DNA of 64,000 bases from Streptomyces sp. NRRL F-6676 (GCF_000725625.1 NZ_JOHS01000047.1:1-64000), one strand, 5' to 3'; positions 16,888-26,305 are shown, numbered from the stretch's first letter. Numbers and translations: made by a program. The notes: generated from the letters alone by a model not told the origin.

Positions 16888-18381
16888 TCAGGCCAGCGGG
16901 GCCGGAGTGTACGGTTCCAGGTCCGCCGCCAGTTCCTCGTGCACCCGTACCTTGAGCAGCGTGCCCTCCGGGGTGTGCTCCTCGGAGAGGACCTCGCCCT
17001 CGGCGTGGGCGCGGGCGACCAGCTTGCCGTGGGTGTACGGCACCAGGGCCTCCACCTCGATCGCCGGGCGCGGCAGCTCCGCGTCGATCAGGGCGAGCAG
17101 CTCGGCGATGCCGCGGCCCGTGCGGGCGGAGACGGCGATCGCACGCTTCTCGGTCCGCAGCAGCCGCTGGAGCTCCAGCGGGTCGGCCGCGTCGGCCTTG
17201 TTGACGACGACGATCTCGGGCACGCCGGTGGCGCCGACGTCCCTGATCACCTCGCGCACGGCGGCCAGCTGCTCCTCCGGGACCGGGTGCGAACCATCCA
17301 CCACGTGCAGGATCAGGTCGGAGTCGCCGACCTCCTCCATCGTGGAACGGAACGCCTCGACCAGGTGGTGCGGCAGGTGCCGGACGAAGCCGACCGTGTC
17401 CGCCAGGGTGTACAGCCGCCCGCCCGGGGTCTCGGCCCGGCGCACGGTCGGGTCCAGGGTCGCGAACAGCGCGTTCTCGACCAGGACGCCCGCGCCGGTG
17501 AGGCGATTGAGCAGCGAGGACTTGCCGGCGTTGGTGTAGCCGGCGATGGCGACGGAGGGCACCTTGTTGCGGCGCCGCTCCTGGCGCTTGACCTCGCGGC
17601 CGGTCTTCATCTCCGCGATCTCCCGGCGCATCTTCGCCATCTTCTCGCGGATCCGCCGCCGGTCCGTCTCGATCTTGGTCTCACCGGGGCCGCGGGTGGC
17701 GAGGCCGCCGCCCTTGCCGCCGCCCATCTGCCGGGACAGCGACTGGCCCCAGCCGCGCAGCCTCGGCAGCATGTACTGCATCTGCGCGAGCGCGACCTGC
17801 GCCTTGCCCTCACGGGACTTGGCGTGCTGGGCGAAGATGTCGAGGATCAGGGCCGTACGGTCGATGACCTTGACCTTGACGACGTCTTCCAGGTGGATCA
17901 GCTGGCCGGGGCTCAGCTCGCCGTCGCAGATGACGGTGTCGGCGCCGGTCTCGATGACGATGTCCCGCAGCTCCTCGGCCTTGCCGGAGCCGATATACGT
18001 CGCCGCGTCCGGCTTGTCGCGGCGCTGGGTGACGCCGTCGAGCACGAGGGCGCCGGCCGTCTCCGCGAGGGCGGCGAGCTCCGCGAGGGAGTTGTCCGCG
18101 TCCTGGATGGTGCCCGAGGTCCAGACGCCGACGAGGACGACCCGCTCCAGGCGGAGCTGGCGGTACTCGACCTCGGTGACGTCCTCGAGTTCGGTGGAGA
18201 GGCCGGCGACGCGGCGGAGGGCCGCGCGGTCGGAGCGGTCGAGCTGGTCGCCGTCCCGCTCTCCGTCGATCTCGTGGCTCCAGGTGACGTCCTCTTCCAT
18301 CAGGGCATCGGCCCGGAGACCCTCGGGGTGAGTGTGCGCGAGGCGTTTGGTGGCCTGAGAAGAGGAAGAGGAGGAGGTCAT
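16888..18381 (-). CDS. hflX: Ribosome-associated GTPase HflX
   Basis: A 497-residue GTPase that splits or rescues stalled 70S ribosomes, notably under heat or antibiotic stress. The N-terminal HflX domain has VDRTALILDIFAQHAKSREG and the glycine-rich GGGKGGGLATRGPGETKIE. The G domain follows, with G1 GYTNAGKSSL (about 290), G3 DTVGFVRHLP and G4 NKAD. An N-terminal extension of about 90 residues is usual in actinobacteria. The ATG at 18381 is preceded by AAGGAA; the frame remains open upstream through repeat-rich DNA but without similarity. It is separate from its neighbours and has no hfq beside it, in contrast to E. coli. Confidence 0.95.
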   Translation of the reverse strand: MTSSSSSSQATKRLAHTHPEGLRADALMEEDVTWSHEIDGERDGDQLDRSDRAALRRVAGLSTELEDVTEVEYRQLRLERVVLVGVWTSGTIQDADNSLAELAALAETAGALVLDGVTQRRDKPDAATYIGSGKAEELRDIVIETGADTVICDGELSPGQLIHLEDVVKVKVIDRTALILDIFAQHAKSREGKAQVALAQMQYMLPRLRGWGQSLSRQMGGGKGGGLATRGPGETKIETDRRRIREKMAKMRREIAEMKTGREVKRQERRRNKVPSVAIAGYTNAGKSSLLNRLTGAGVLVENALFATLDPTVRRAETPGGRLYTLADTVGFVRHLPHHLVEAFRSTMEEVGDSDLILHVVDGSHPVPEEQLAAVREVIRDVGATGVPEIVVVNKADAADPLELQRLLRTEKRAIAVSARTGRGIAELLALIDAELPRPAIEVEALVPYTHGKLVARAHAEGEVLSEEHTPEGTLLKVRVHEELAADLEPYTPAPLA

Positions 18382-18523
18382 TGGTTCCTTACGTCGTGGG
18401 AATGCGGTGGGGGACGGCGGGGAGCCGTCCTCTTCGTCAACGTGTGAGAGTGCCCGGGGATTCCCGGGCGGGCCCGTCGCACGGCCGACCCCCCGATGCT
18501 CCCACGGCCCCCCGGCCCCCGTC

Positions 18524-18733
18524 ACCGTGTTATCGCCCCCGCCGCCCCGTAAAGATCGCACGGTTCCCCGCGCCCCTGTCAGGGGTGCGAGGAACCGCGC
18601 ATTCAGGGGCGCCGGAACTGCGTACTCAGCGGCGCGGGGAACTACGCACTCAGGGGCGCGGGGAACCGCGCGAGAAGCCCCACCGGCGGTCAGCCGACAA
18701 CACGCCCCCGGGGTCCAGGGGCGGAGCCCCTTG
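18524..18733. repeat. Dispersed GC-rich intergenic repeat, copy B
   Basis: Contains TCGCCCCCGCCGCCCC, GGTTCCCCGCGCCCCTGTCA, then three inverted restatements of AGGGGCGCGGGGAAC-type sequence and a GGGGCGGAGCCCC hairpin. It fills most of the 352-bp gap between hflX and the M1 peptidase gene. The remaining about 140 bp next to hflX show nothing recognisable beyond its upstream region. Confidence 0.65.
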
Positions 18734-20263
18734 TCAGCTCGGGTCGGTGGCCGGACGCCAGTCCGGGTGACCCGGCATCGGCGGCGTCTTCGCCCCGTAC
18801 AGCCACGGCCGCAGGAACCCGCTCACGTCCCGCCCCGCCACCTCCGACGCGAGCCGTACGAAGTCGGCCGTCGTCGCCGTACCGTCCCGGTGCGTGCCGA
18901 CCCACTCCCGCTCCAGCCGCTGGAACGCGTCCGCGCCGATCTCCTGCCGCAGCGCGTACAGGACCAGCGCCGCGCCGTCGTAGACGTTGGCCCGGAAGAT
19001 GCCGATCTTCTGGCCGGCCTTGGGCGGCTTGGGCGCGGCCGGCGGGCCGCCGGACGCCCTCCAGCCGTCGGACGCGGCGTACGCCGCCTTCATACGGGCC
19101 TCCATGGGCCGGTCCGCCTTCTCCTGGGCGTACAGCGCCTCGTACCAGGTGGCGTGCCCCTCGTTGAGCCACACGTCGGACCAGGCGCGTGGGCTGACGC
19201 TGTCGCCGAACCACTGGTGGGACAGCTCGTGCACCATGATCGACTCGACGTACCAGGCCGGGTAGCCGGGCTCGGTGAACACCTCCTTCTCGAACAGTGA
19301 GAGGGTCTGCGTCTCCAGTTCGAACCCGGTCTGCGCCTGCGCCATCAGCAGCCCGTACGTCTCGAACGGGTACGGGCCGACCTTGCTCTCCATCCAGGCG
19401 ATCTGGCCGGGGGTCTTCGCCAGCCACGGCTCCAGCGCCTTCTTGTCCTTGGCGGGGACGACGTCGCGGACCGGCAGTCCGTGCGGGCCCTGGCGGTGCA
19501 GCACCGCCGAGCGGCCGATGGAGACCTGGGCGAGCTCGGTGGCCATGGGGTGCGCGGACCGGTACGTCCATGTGGTGGTGCGGGCGGTGCGCTCAAGCCC
19601 TGCGGGCAGGCCGTTGGCGACGGCCGTGTAGCCCTCGGGGGCGGTCACGTGGAAGGTGAAGTCGGCCTTGTCGGAGGGGTGGTCGTTGCACGGGAAGACG
19701 AAGTGCGCGGCGTCGGCCTGGTTGGCCATGGCGAGGCCGTCCGTGGTCCGCACCCAGCCGCCGTCCCGGTCGGCGGAGGGCTTCCGCGGGTCGCTGGTGT
19801 GCCGGACGGTGACCAGGAGCGGGGTGCCCGGCACGAGCGGGGCCTCCGGTGTGACGACGAGGTCCTCACCCGCGGTGGTGAACGAGGCGGGGTCGCCGTT
19901 GACGGTGACGGACTGCACCGTGCCGTGCGAGAAGTCGAGGTTGAACCGCTCCAGGTTCTCCGTGACGCGGGCGTTGATCCTGGTGACGGCGGTGAGCGGC
20001 TTGGTGTTGTCGCCGCCGTAGGTGAAGGACAGGTCGTACGCGCGGACGTCGTACCCGGGGTTGCCCAGGTGCGGGAAGAGCCGGTCGCCGATGCCGAGCG
20101 GCTCCGCCGGGGAGGGCGCGGAGGCGGCGACGAGGCAGACGGAGACGGCCGAGGCGAGCAGGGCGGCGCGCAGTCGCCCGCCGCGGCGGGAGCGGCGTGG
20201 CCTGCGGGTGTCGGGGAGCGGAGGGGCGGACGAGCTGCTCTGCGGATCCGGGGTGTGCGGCAT
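18734..20263 (-). CDS. Secreted M1-family zinc metallopeptidase
   Basis: A 509-residue aminopeptidase-like enzyme of the M1 (gluzincin) family. A twin-Arg/basic N-region followed by LRAALLASAVSVCLVAASAP is a signal peptide (cut about residue 53). The N-terminal beta domain (about 60-230) leads to the zinc site HELSHQW (about 344-350) with the third ligand Glu in NEGHATW (about 365). The C-terminal helical domain of classical aminopeptidase N is missing, a shorter form common in Streptomyces. It probably trims extracellular peptides. The ATG at 20263 is the only good start, with no strong ribosome site. It is monocistronic and preceded by a long repeat-rich non-coding region. Confidence 0.9.
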   Translation of the reverse strand: MPHTPDPQSSSSAPPLPDTRRPRRSRRGGRLRAALLASAVSVCLVAASAPSPAEPLGIGDRLFPHLGNPGYDVRAYDLSFTYGGDNTKPLTAVTRINARVTENLERFNLDFSHGTVQSVTVNGDPASFTTAGEDLVVTPEAPLVPGTPLLVTVRHTSDPRKPSADRDGGWVRTTDGLAMANQADAAHFVFPCNDHPSDKADFTFHVTAPEGYTAVANGLPAGLERTARTTTWTYRSAHPMATELAQVSIGRSAVLHRQGPHGLPVRDVVPAKDKKALEPWLAKTPGQIAWMESKVGPYPFETYGLLMAQAQTGFELETQTLSLFEKEVFTEPGYPAWYVESIMVHELSHQWFGDSVSPRAWSDVWLNEGHATWYEALYAQEKADRPMEARMKAAYAASDGWRASGGPPAAPKPPKAGQKIGIFRANVYDGAALVLYALRQEIGADAFQRLEREWVGTHRDGTATTADFVRLASEVAGRDVSGFLRPWLYGAKTPPMPGHPDWRPATDPS

Positions 20264-21154
20264 GGATCACCGCTATCAGCGCCCGCACCCGACACGGCGC
20301 AGACGCGCACCGAGCCCACCCGAAAGAGGGGCGTACGGGGGCCGGGGGACGTGTACGGCGACGCGGGGAAGCCCAAAATGCAACCGTGCGCACGCATCGC
20401 GCCGGGGGCCCGTGCGGCGGCACCCGGGCGCCCGCACGCACGACGCCCCGAGGGCGCGCGGGGCAGCACGGAGATGCCAGGCACGCGCCCGAACGCACGA
20501 CGGCCCGGGGGCGGAACACAACCAGGCGCACCCGCCCGCCCGCCGTCGCGCACAGCGTCACCCGGCGGCACGGGCGCGACGCCCGGGGCCGGTGCGGTGC
20601 GGTGCCCGGGGCCGGGTGGGGCACCCGGGGCCGGAATGCGGCCGACCGCAGCCGACGGCCCGAGGGGCAGCACGGAGATGCCAGGCACACGCCCGAACGC
20701 ACGACGGCCCGGGGCGGAACACAACCAGGCGCGCCCGCCCGCCGTCGCGCACAGCGTCACCCGGCGGCACGGGCGCGGCACCCGGGGCCGGGTGCGGCAC
20801 CCGGGGGGGCGGATGCGGCACCCGGGGGGGGCGGATGCGGCACCCGGGGCCGGATGCGGTGCCGGGGCCCGGATGGGGCCCGACCGCAGCCGACGGCCCG
20901 AGGGCGCGCGACGGCGCAGGTATGCCGGGAACCGACCAGGCGCGCCCGCTACCCCGAATGGCGCGCAGCCGCGCCCGGCGGCACGGGACGCGACGCCCGC
21001 GACCCGGCACGGTCGGCCGACGCCGCCGGCCCGGGCGTCCGTTCGACGGCGCCCGGGCGGCGGCGTCCGGACGCCGCCGCCCGGTCGGCGGCCTCCGCGC
21101 ATCGGCGCCCGGCCGGTGAGGTTCGGTCGGCCGCGCCCGGTGAGCCGCGGCCGG
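20264..21154. repeat. Non-coding 0.9-kb region with a ~204/238-bp tandem array and a 20-bp-class minisatellite
   Basis: No convincing gene: open frames here exist on both strands and carry only Arg/Pro/Ala/Gly sequence. A block starting GGGCAGCACGGAGATGCCAG at 20461 recurs at 20665 (204-bp period, about 115 bp nearly identical). The following GACCGCAGCCGACGGCCCGA at 20644 recurs at 20882 (238 bp), where the unit decays. Between them GGCACCCGGGG-type units repeat several times at about 20620-20870, with G-runs up to eight. The region lies upstream of the M1 peptidase gene and after the RSH gene's stop. Confidence 0.7.
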
Positions 21155-23392
21155 TCAGCCGCGGTCGGTGGTTCGGGCCGCGGCCTCCGTGTGCTGGGCG
21201 CGGTCGACGTCGTACACGCCGGGGACGTCACGCATGGCGCGCATCAGCGCGGGGAGGTGCGCGGCGTCGGGGAGCTGGAGCGTGTACGTGTGCCGTACGC
21301 GCTGCTGGCTGGGCGGTTCGACGGTCGCCGAGACGATGCCGACGCCCTCCCGGGCGATCGCCTCGGTGAGGTCGGCGAGCAGGTGGGGCCGGCCGAAGGA
21401 CTCGGCGACGAGCGTCACCCGGAAGTCGGCGGTGTCCCCCCAGCGCACGTCGACCTCCGCGCGCCCGGCGCTCTTCATGCGCGCCGCTCCGGCGCACTCG
21501 ACGCGGTGGACGGTCACCGCTCCCCCGCGCACCGTGAAGCCGGTGATCTCGTCCGGTGGTACGGGCGTACAGCACCCGGCGAGCCGTACGGGGGCTCCGG
21601 GCCGGTCGGCCACGACGCTCGCGGGGGCGCGCGTGGCGGCGGGGCGGGGGTCGGAAGCCGCCGCGGGCGCCCGGCGTGCGCCCTCCGGGCCGTCGGCCGG
21701 AACGGCGAGCGGGGCGGCAGGCGCGGTCGGCGGATGGGCGGTGAGCCAGCGCTGGATGGCGATGCGCGCGGCGGGGGTGTGCGCGTGCTCCAGCCACTCG
21801 CGGGAGGGCTCGGAGGCCGCGTCCTGGCCCATGAGGAGCTCGACCGCGTCCCCGTCCTTCAGCACCGTGCTGAGCGTGGCCAGCCGGCCGTTGACCCGGG
21901 CGCCCATGCAGGCGTGGGCGTCCTCGCCGTACTGGGCGTAGGCGGCGTCGACGCAGGTGGCGCCCTCGGGCAGACCGAGCGTGCCGCCGTCGGGGCGGAA
22001 GACGGTGATCTCGCGGTCCTGGGCGAGGTCCTCGCGCAGCGCCGACCAGAAGATGTCGGTGTCGGGGACCGCCTCCTGCCACTCCAGGAGGCGGGAGAGC
22101 CAGCCGGGACGGGTGGGGTCGGCGCGCTCGCCGTCGGCCGGGTCCTCGGCCCCGGGGGCGTACGGATTGCCGAGGGCGACCACGCCGGCCTCGGCGACCT
22201 TGTGCATCTGGTGGGTGCGCACGAGCACTTCGGCGACCTCGCCGTCCGGGCGGGCGACGGCCGTGTGCAGCGACTGGTACAGGTTGAACTTGGGTACGGC
22301 GATGAAGTCCTTGAACTCCGAGACGACCGGCGTCATACAGGTGTGCAGTTCGCCGAGGACGGCGTAGCAGTCGGCGTCCTCGGCGACCAGGACGAGCAGC
22401 CGGCCGAAGTCGGTGCCGCGCAGGGTGCCGCGTTTGCGGGAGACGCGGTGGACGGAGACGAAGTGCCGCGGCCGGATGAGGACTTCGGCGGTGATGCCGG
22501 CCTCGCGCAGGACCGCGCGGACCTCGTCGGCGACCTCCGTGAGGGGGTCGGTGCCGCGTTCCGCGTTGCGCGCGATCAGCTCGCGGGTGTGCGCGTACTC
22601 CTCGGGGCGCAGGATCGCGAAGACCAGGTCCTCGAGCTCGGTCTTGAGGGCCTGGACGCCGAGGCGTTCGGCGAGCGGGATGAGGACGTCGCTGGTGACC
22701 CTGGCGATGCGTTCCTGCTTCTCGGGGCGCATGACGCCGAGGGTGCGCATGTTGTGCAGCCGGTCGGCGAGTTTGATCGACATCACACGGACGTCGTTGC
22801 CGGTGGCGACAAGCATCTTGCGGAACGTCTCGGGCTCGGCGGCGGCGCCGTAGTCGACCTTCTCCAGCTTGGTGACGCCGTCGACGAGATAGCGCACCTC
22901 CTCGCCGAACTCCTCGCCGACCTGGGCGAGGGTGACGTCCGTGTCCTCGACCGTGTCGTGGAGGAGGGACGCCGTGAGCGTCGTGGTCTCGGCGCCGAGC
23001 TCGGCGAGGATGAGGGTGACGGCGAGCGGGTGCGTGATGTACGGCTCGCCGCTCTTGCGCATCTGGCCGCGGTGGGAGGACTCGGCGAGGAGGTAGGCGC
23101 GGCGGAGGGGGCCGAGGTCGGCGTCGGGATAGTGGGCGCGGTGGGCCTCGACGACGTGGCCGATGGCGTCAGGGAGCCGGTCGCCGCGGGCGGCCGGTCC
23201 GCGGAGGGCCGCGCGGCTGAGGCGGCGGAGGTCGAGGTGGCGGCTCTTGCGGCGGGGGCCGGCGGGGGTGGGGGCGTCCTCGGGTGTGGGGGCCGGGCGC
23301 GGGGCCGGGGTCGGCGCCGGGGGTGTCATGGACGCCGCGGACGCGGGCGTGGTGGGGGCGGGCGTGGCAGGGGTCGTGGCCTCCGCACTCAT
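21155..23392 (-). CDS. rshA: RelA/SpoT-homologue (p)ppGpp metabolism protein
   Basis: A 745-residue long RSH enzyme. The HD hydrolase domain (about 95-245) has HTVEDTD and the later DRLHNMRTL, so (p)ppGpp hydrolysis looks intact. The synthetase-like domain (about 290-420) keeps EFKDFIAVPKFNLYQSLHT but has RGTDFGRLLVLVAE where active enzymes read YDLVGVR-like, so the conserved Gly and Arg are lost. TGS (about 455-520) and C-terminal ACT (about 670-735) regulatory domains follow, with an Ala/Pro-rich linker. It corresponds in position to the second RSH gene of S. coelicolor (rshA), not the main RelA. ATG at 23392 was chosen because GGAGG lies 5 bp upstream; an in-frame GTG at 23398 overlaps that site. 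Confidence 0.9.
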   Translation of the reverse strand: MSAEATTPATPAPTTPASAASMTPPAPTPAPRPAPTPEDAPTPAGPRRKSRHLDLRRLSRAALRGPAARGDRLPDAIGHVVEAHRAHYPDADLGPLRRAYLLAESSHRGQMRKSGEPYITHPLAVTLILAELGAETTTLTASLLHDTVEDTDVTLAQVGEEFGEEVRYLVDGVTKLEKVDYGAAAEPETFRKMLVATGNDVRVMSIKLADRLHNMRTLGVMRPEKQERIARVTSDVLIPLAERLGVQALKTELEDLVFAILRPEEYAHTRELIARNAERGTDPLTEVADEVRAVLREAGITAEVLIRPRHFVSVHRVSRKRGTLRGTDFGRLLVLVAEDADCYAVLGELHTCMTPVVSEFKDFIAVPKFNLYQSLHTAVARPDGEVAEVLVRTHQMHKVAEAGVVALGNPYAPGAEDPADGERADPTRPGWLSRLLEWQEAVPDTDIFWSALREDLAQDREITVFRPDGGTLGLPEGATCVDAAYAQYGEDAHACMGARVNGRLATLSTVLKDGDAVELLMGQDAASEPSREWLEHAHTPAARIAIQRWLTAHPPTAPAAPLAVPADGPEGARRAPAAASDPRPAATRAPASVVADRPGAPVRLAGCCTPVPPDEITGFTVRGGAVTVHRVECAGAARMKSAGRAEVDVRWGDTADFRVTLVAESFGRPHLLADLTEAIAREGVGIVSATVEPPSQQRVRHTYTLQLPDAAHLPALMRAMRDVPGVYDVDRAQHTEAAARTTDRG

Positions 23393-23606
23393 GGGCACCT
23401 CCGGCTGCTAGACCGGCGGACGGGTTCCCCTTTGCTTGTGCGCGGCTCGGGGACTGGTGGTGTTCCCCGTCCGGGCCGGTGCTTGATGCTATCGAGCCCA
23501 CCACGGCTGTCCGACCGCCTCCCGCCGAGCGTGAAACGGATCACCCAATCGAGCGACGTGAGGCGAGGTTTATCCCTCGCCGACCGTGGTTGCAGAACTG
23601 TCAACG

Positions 23607-23755
23607 CCCCGACCGCCCCTACCCTTCCCGTCCCTCACCCGGGGGCTGCGCCCCCGGGCCCCCGCTGGTTCGGACGGGTGCTGGTGGGATGTGGCCGGTC
23701 GCGCGGTTCCCCGCGCCCTTGGGAAGGCCGCGGTCCCCCAGGGGTCCAGGGACCG
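23607..23755 (+). repeat. Dispersed GC-rich intergenic repeat, copy C
   Basis: CCGCCCCTACCCTTCCCGTC, then GGGGGCTGCGCCCCCG, then CGGTTCCCCGCGCCCTTGGG, the same order of modules as copies A, D and F. It lies at the 3' side of dapF. The rest of the 363-bp gap (23393-23606) is the upstream region of the RSH gene, in which no clear promoter was recognised. Confidence 0.68.
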
Positions 23756-24625
23756 TCAGCCCCCGACCCCCCGCAGCCACTCCCCGTCGATCTCCCCCTC
23801 CGCCACGATCACCGCAGGCCCCGTCATCTCGATCTCGCCCCCGGGGTACTCCGTGATCACCAGCCTGCCGCCCGGCACATCCACCGTGTACGTCGATGCC
23901 GCTCCCGTCACCGCCGGGTCCGCCCCGTCCCGACGCGCCGCCGCGACGGCCACCGCGCACGCCCCCGTCCCGCACGATCGCGTCTCCCCCGAGCCCCGCT
24001 CGTGCACCCGCATCGCGACATGCCGCGGCCCCCGGTCGACCACGAACTCGACGTTCACCCCGTCCGGGTAGGCCGCGGCCGGCGCGACCGGCGGCGCGAC
24101 CAGCAGATCCCCGGCGTGCGCGAGGTCGTCCACGAACGCCACCGCGTGCGGATTGCCCATGTTGACGTTGCGCGCGGACCAGCTGCGCCCGCCGACGCTC
24201 ACGGTGACCTCGCCCTCGGGGAACCTCGCCCGCCCCATGCCGACCGTCACGTCCCCGTCCTTGGCGAGGTGGACCCGCTTCACGCCGCCCCGCGTGGCGA
24301 CGGCGAGGTCGCCCGCCCCGACGTGCCCGGCGCGCTCGAGATAGCGCGCGAAGACCCGTACGCCGTTGCCGCACATCTCCGCGACCGAGCCGTCCGCGTT
24401 GCGGTAGTCCATGAACCACTCGGCCTCGGCAGCCATCCCCCGGGCCTCGGGGTGCGCCGCGGACCGCACGACGTGCAGCAGGCCGTCCCCGCCGATGCCC
24501 GCGCGGCGGTCGCACAGCGCGGCGACGGCGGCCGGGGGCAGGTCGAGGGTGTTCTCGGGGTCCGGGACGATCACGAAGTCGTTCTCGGTGCCGTGTCCCT
24601 TGAGGAAGGCGATCCGCGTGCTCAT
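23756..24625 (-). CDS. dapF: Diaminopimelate epimerase
   Basis: Interconverts LL- and meso-diaminopimelate, the last step before lysine and peptidoglycan cross-link precursors. It is cytosolic and cofactor-free. The protein has 289 residues, with two pseudo-symmetric halves each giving one catalytic cysteine: Cys85 in MCGNGVR and Cys218 in RSCGTGA. GIGGDGLL and NMGNPH are the conserved substrate loops. The ATG at 24625 follows a poor Shine-Dalgarno region, but homologues start the same way (MSTRIAFLKGHGTENDF). It lies 44 bp after the membrane-protein gene on the same strand and before the RSH gene. Confidence 0.96.
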   Translation of the reverse strand: MSTRIAFLKGHGTENDFVIVPDPENTLDLPPAAVAALCDRRAGIGGDGLLHVVRSAAHPEARGMAAEAEWFMDYRNADGSVAEMCGNGVRVFARYLERAGHVGAGDLAVATRGGVKRVHLAKDGDVTVGMGRARFPEGEVTVSVGGRSWSARNVNMGNPHAVAFVDDLAHAGDLLVAPPVAPAAAYPDGVNVEFVVDRGPRHVAMRVHERGSGETRSCGTGACAVAVAAARRDGADPAVTGAASTYTVDVPGGRLVITEYPGGEIEMTGPAVIVAEGEIDGEWLRGVGG

Positions 24626-24669
24626 ACACCGATCGTACGGGCTGGGTACGACACCCGGCCGCCCGTGCC

Positions 24670-25260
24670 TCAGCGCAGCCGGGCCACGCGCCACACGGCG
24701 AGCACGACCACCGCGGTGACCACCACGGCGTAGGCCATCACGACCCGCCACTCCGGCCGCCGTCCGGACCCGCGCGAGGGCAGTCCGGGCCAGGCGTAGC
24801 CCACCCTGCGGGCGGCCATCATGCCCCACCCGGCGGCGCAGGAGCAGATGAGCAGGCCGAGCATGGCGACCACGGCACCGCCGTCACCGAACTCGAAGGC
24901 CAGCGGGAAGGCGAACATCAGCGAACCGACCGCGGCCAGCATGACGATGGGCGCGAGCTGCCAGATGCGCAGCCGGCGCTGCGGGCGCAGCTCCACCTCG
25001 ACCTCGGGCCCGGTGGACAGCTCGTCCGCGCCGGGACCGTCGTCGCTCACGCCGACCGGTTCCGGTTCGTCCTCGGGGCCGTCGGAGCTGAGCGGTCCGG
25101 CGTCCACGCCGAGCCGGTCGTCGTCCGGCAGCACCGGGGCGTCGCCGAACTCGCGCGCGTCCTCGCCGAGGTCGCCGTCGGGTTCCGGTTGCGGGTGCCC
25201 GGTGCTCTCCGCGGTGCCGTGCGCCGCGGCGTGTGCGGTGTCACGAGGGCCGGCCTCCAT
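24670..25260 (-). CDS. Conserved three-helix membrane protein of unknown function
   Basis: A 196-residue protein. The first about 105 residues are acidic, Asp/Glu/Gly/Pro-rich and probably disordered in the cytoplasm. Three membrane helices follow: LAPIVMLAAVGSLMFAFPLA (about 108-130), AVVAMLGLLICSCAAGWGMM and VVMAYAVVVTAVVVLAVW at the C-terminus. The ATG at 25260 has GGAGGG 10 bp upstream; GTG two codons earlier (25266) is possible. It sits between miaA and dapF on the same strand and may be co-transcribed with dapF. No function can be assigned. Confidence 0.75.
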   Translation of the reverse strand: MEAGPRDTAHAAAHGTAESTGHPQPEPDGDLGEDAREFGDAPVLPDDDRLGVDAGPLSSDGPEDEPEPVGVSDDGPGADELSTGPEVEVELRPQRRLRIWQLAPIVMLAAVGSLMFAFPLAFEFGDGGAVVAMLGLLICSCAAGWGMMAARRVGYAWPGLPSRGSGRRPEWRVVMAYAVVVTAVVVLAVWRVARLR

Positions 25261-25366
25261 CGCCACGCGCCCTCCCCACTCGGACTCCACTTGCGATCGA
25301 AGCTCGATGATGGCACGCCGCCGATGGCCCGGATGACGGCCGGAGCTTCCCGATGCCATCACGTGA

Positions 25367-26305
25367 TCAGGCTGTAACCGGTCGTTCGACCAACGCGAGC
25401 GCGAGCCCCGGAAGTTCCCCGATGTCGGCCGCGGCCCCACTCAGCCAATGCACCCGGGGATCCCGCCTGAACCATGAATCCTGGCGGCGCGCGAAGCGCT
25501 TGGTGGCGCGTACGGTCTCGGCGCGCGCCTCCTCCTCCGTGCACTCCCCGACGAGCGCCGCGAGCACCTGCTGGTAGCCCAGCGCGCGCGAGGCCGTGCG
25601 CCCCTCGCGCAGGCCCTGCGCCTCCAGCGCGCGCACCTCGTCGACGAGCCCGGCGTCCCACATGCGGTCCACCCGGCGCGTGATGCGGTCGTCGAGCTCG
25701 GGGCGCGCCACGTCGACCCCGATCTGCACGGTGTCGTAGACCGAGTCGTGCCCGGGCAGATTGGCGGTGAACGGCTTGCCGGTGATCTCGATGACCTCCA
25801 GGGCGCGCACGATCCGCCGCCCGTTGCTGGGCAGGATGGCGTGCGCGGCCCCGGGGTCGGCGGCGGCCAGCCGCGCGTGCAGGGCGCCCGAACCGCGCAG
25901 CACCAGCTCCTCCTCGAGCCGGGCCCGTACTTCGGGGTCGGTGCCGGGGAACTCCAGGTTGTCGACGGCCCCGCGGACGTAGAGCCCCGAGCCGCCCACC
26001 AGTACGGGCCAGCGGCCCTCGGCGAGGAGCGCGTCGATACGGGCGCGGGCGAGCCGCTGGTACTCGGCGACGGACGCGGTGACGGTCACGTCCCAGATGT
26101 CCAGGAGGTGGTGCGGAACGCCGGCGCGCTCCTCGGGCGTCAACTTGGCGGTGCCGATGTCCATCCCCCGGTAGAGCTGCATGGAGTCGGCGTTGACGAC
26201 CTCGCCCCCCAGCTGCCGGGCGAGGAAGACGCCCAGATCGGACTTTCCGGCCGCGGTCGGCCCGACGACGGCGATGACCCGCGGGGCGGGGGCTGCGCTA
26301 CTCAC
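25367..26305 (-). CDS. miaA: tRNA dimethylallyltransferase
   Basis: Adds a dimethylallyl group to N6 of A37 in tRNAs that read UNN codons; MiaB then methylthiolates the product. The protein has 312 residues, with P-loop GPTAAGKS (15-22), substrate loop VVNADSMQLYRGMDIGTAK, HHLLDI, VGGSGLYVRG and the tRNA-binding SRALGYQQ segment near 245. The start is GTG at 26305, with a weak upstream site. Its pathway partner miaB lies 2 kb away on the same strand, separated by a divergent gene pair and a LigB-like gene. Confidence 0.96.
   Translation of the reverse strand: MSSAAPAPRVIAVVGPTAAGKSDLGVFLARQLGGEVVNADSMQLYRGMDIGTAKLTPEERAGVPHHLLDIWDVTVTASVAEYQRLARARIDALLAEGRWPVLVGGSGLYVRGAVDNLEFPGTDPEVRARLEEELVLRGSGALHARLAAADPGAAHAILPSNGRRIVRALEVIEITGKPFTANLPGHDSVYDTVQIGVDVARPELDDRITRRVDRMWDAGLVDEVRALEAQGLREGRTASRALGYQQVLAALVGECTEEEARAETVRATKRFARRQDSWFRRDPRVHWLSGAAADIGELPGLALALVERPVTA

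Noticed and set aside
18691..18712. RecA-NDp motif on the minus strand near the M1 peptidase stop (TTGTCGGCT)
   Set aside because: The ninth-base region and -10 (GTGGGG) do not fit, and it points into no gene start.
20022..21119. Open frame of 365 codons over the repeat array
   Set aside because: Its sequence is Arg/Gly/Pro/Ala low complexity dictated by the repeats. Equivalent frames exist on both strands and no start signal or domain is seen.
19481..24733. A 1750-codon rightward open frame
   Set aside because: It crosses three well-supported leftward genes (M1 peptidase, RSH, dapF) and a repeat region. It is a GC-driven shadow without protein-like features.
25382..25396. LexA-like GTTCGA half-site near the miaA stop
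   Set aside because: It has only one half-site, lies inside the miaA coding end, and is not upstream of any gene start.
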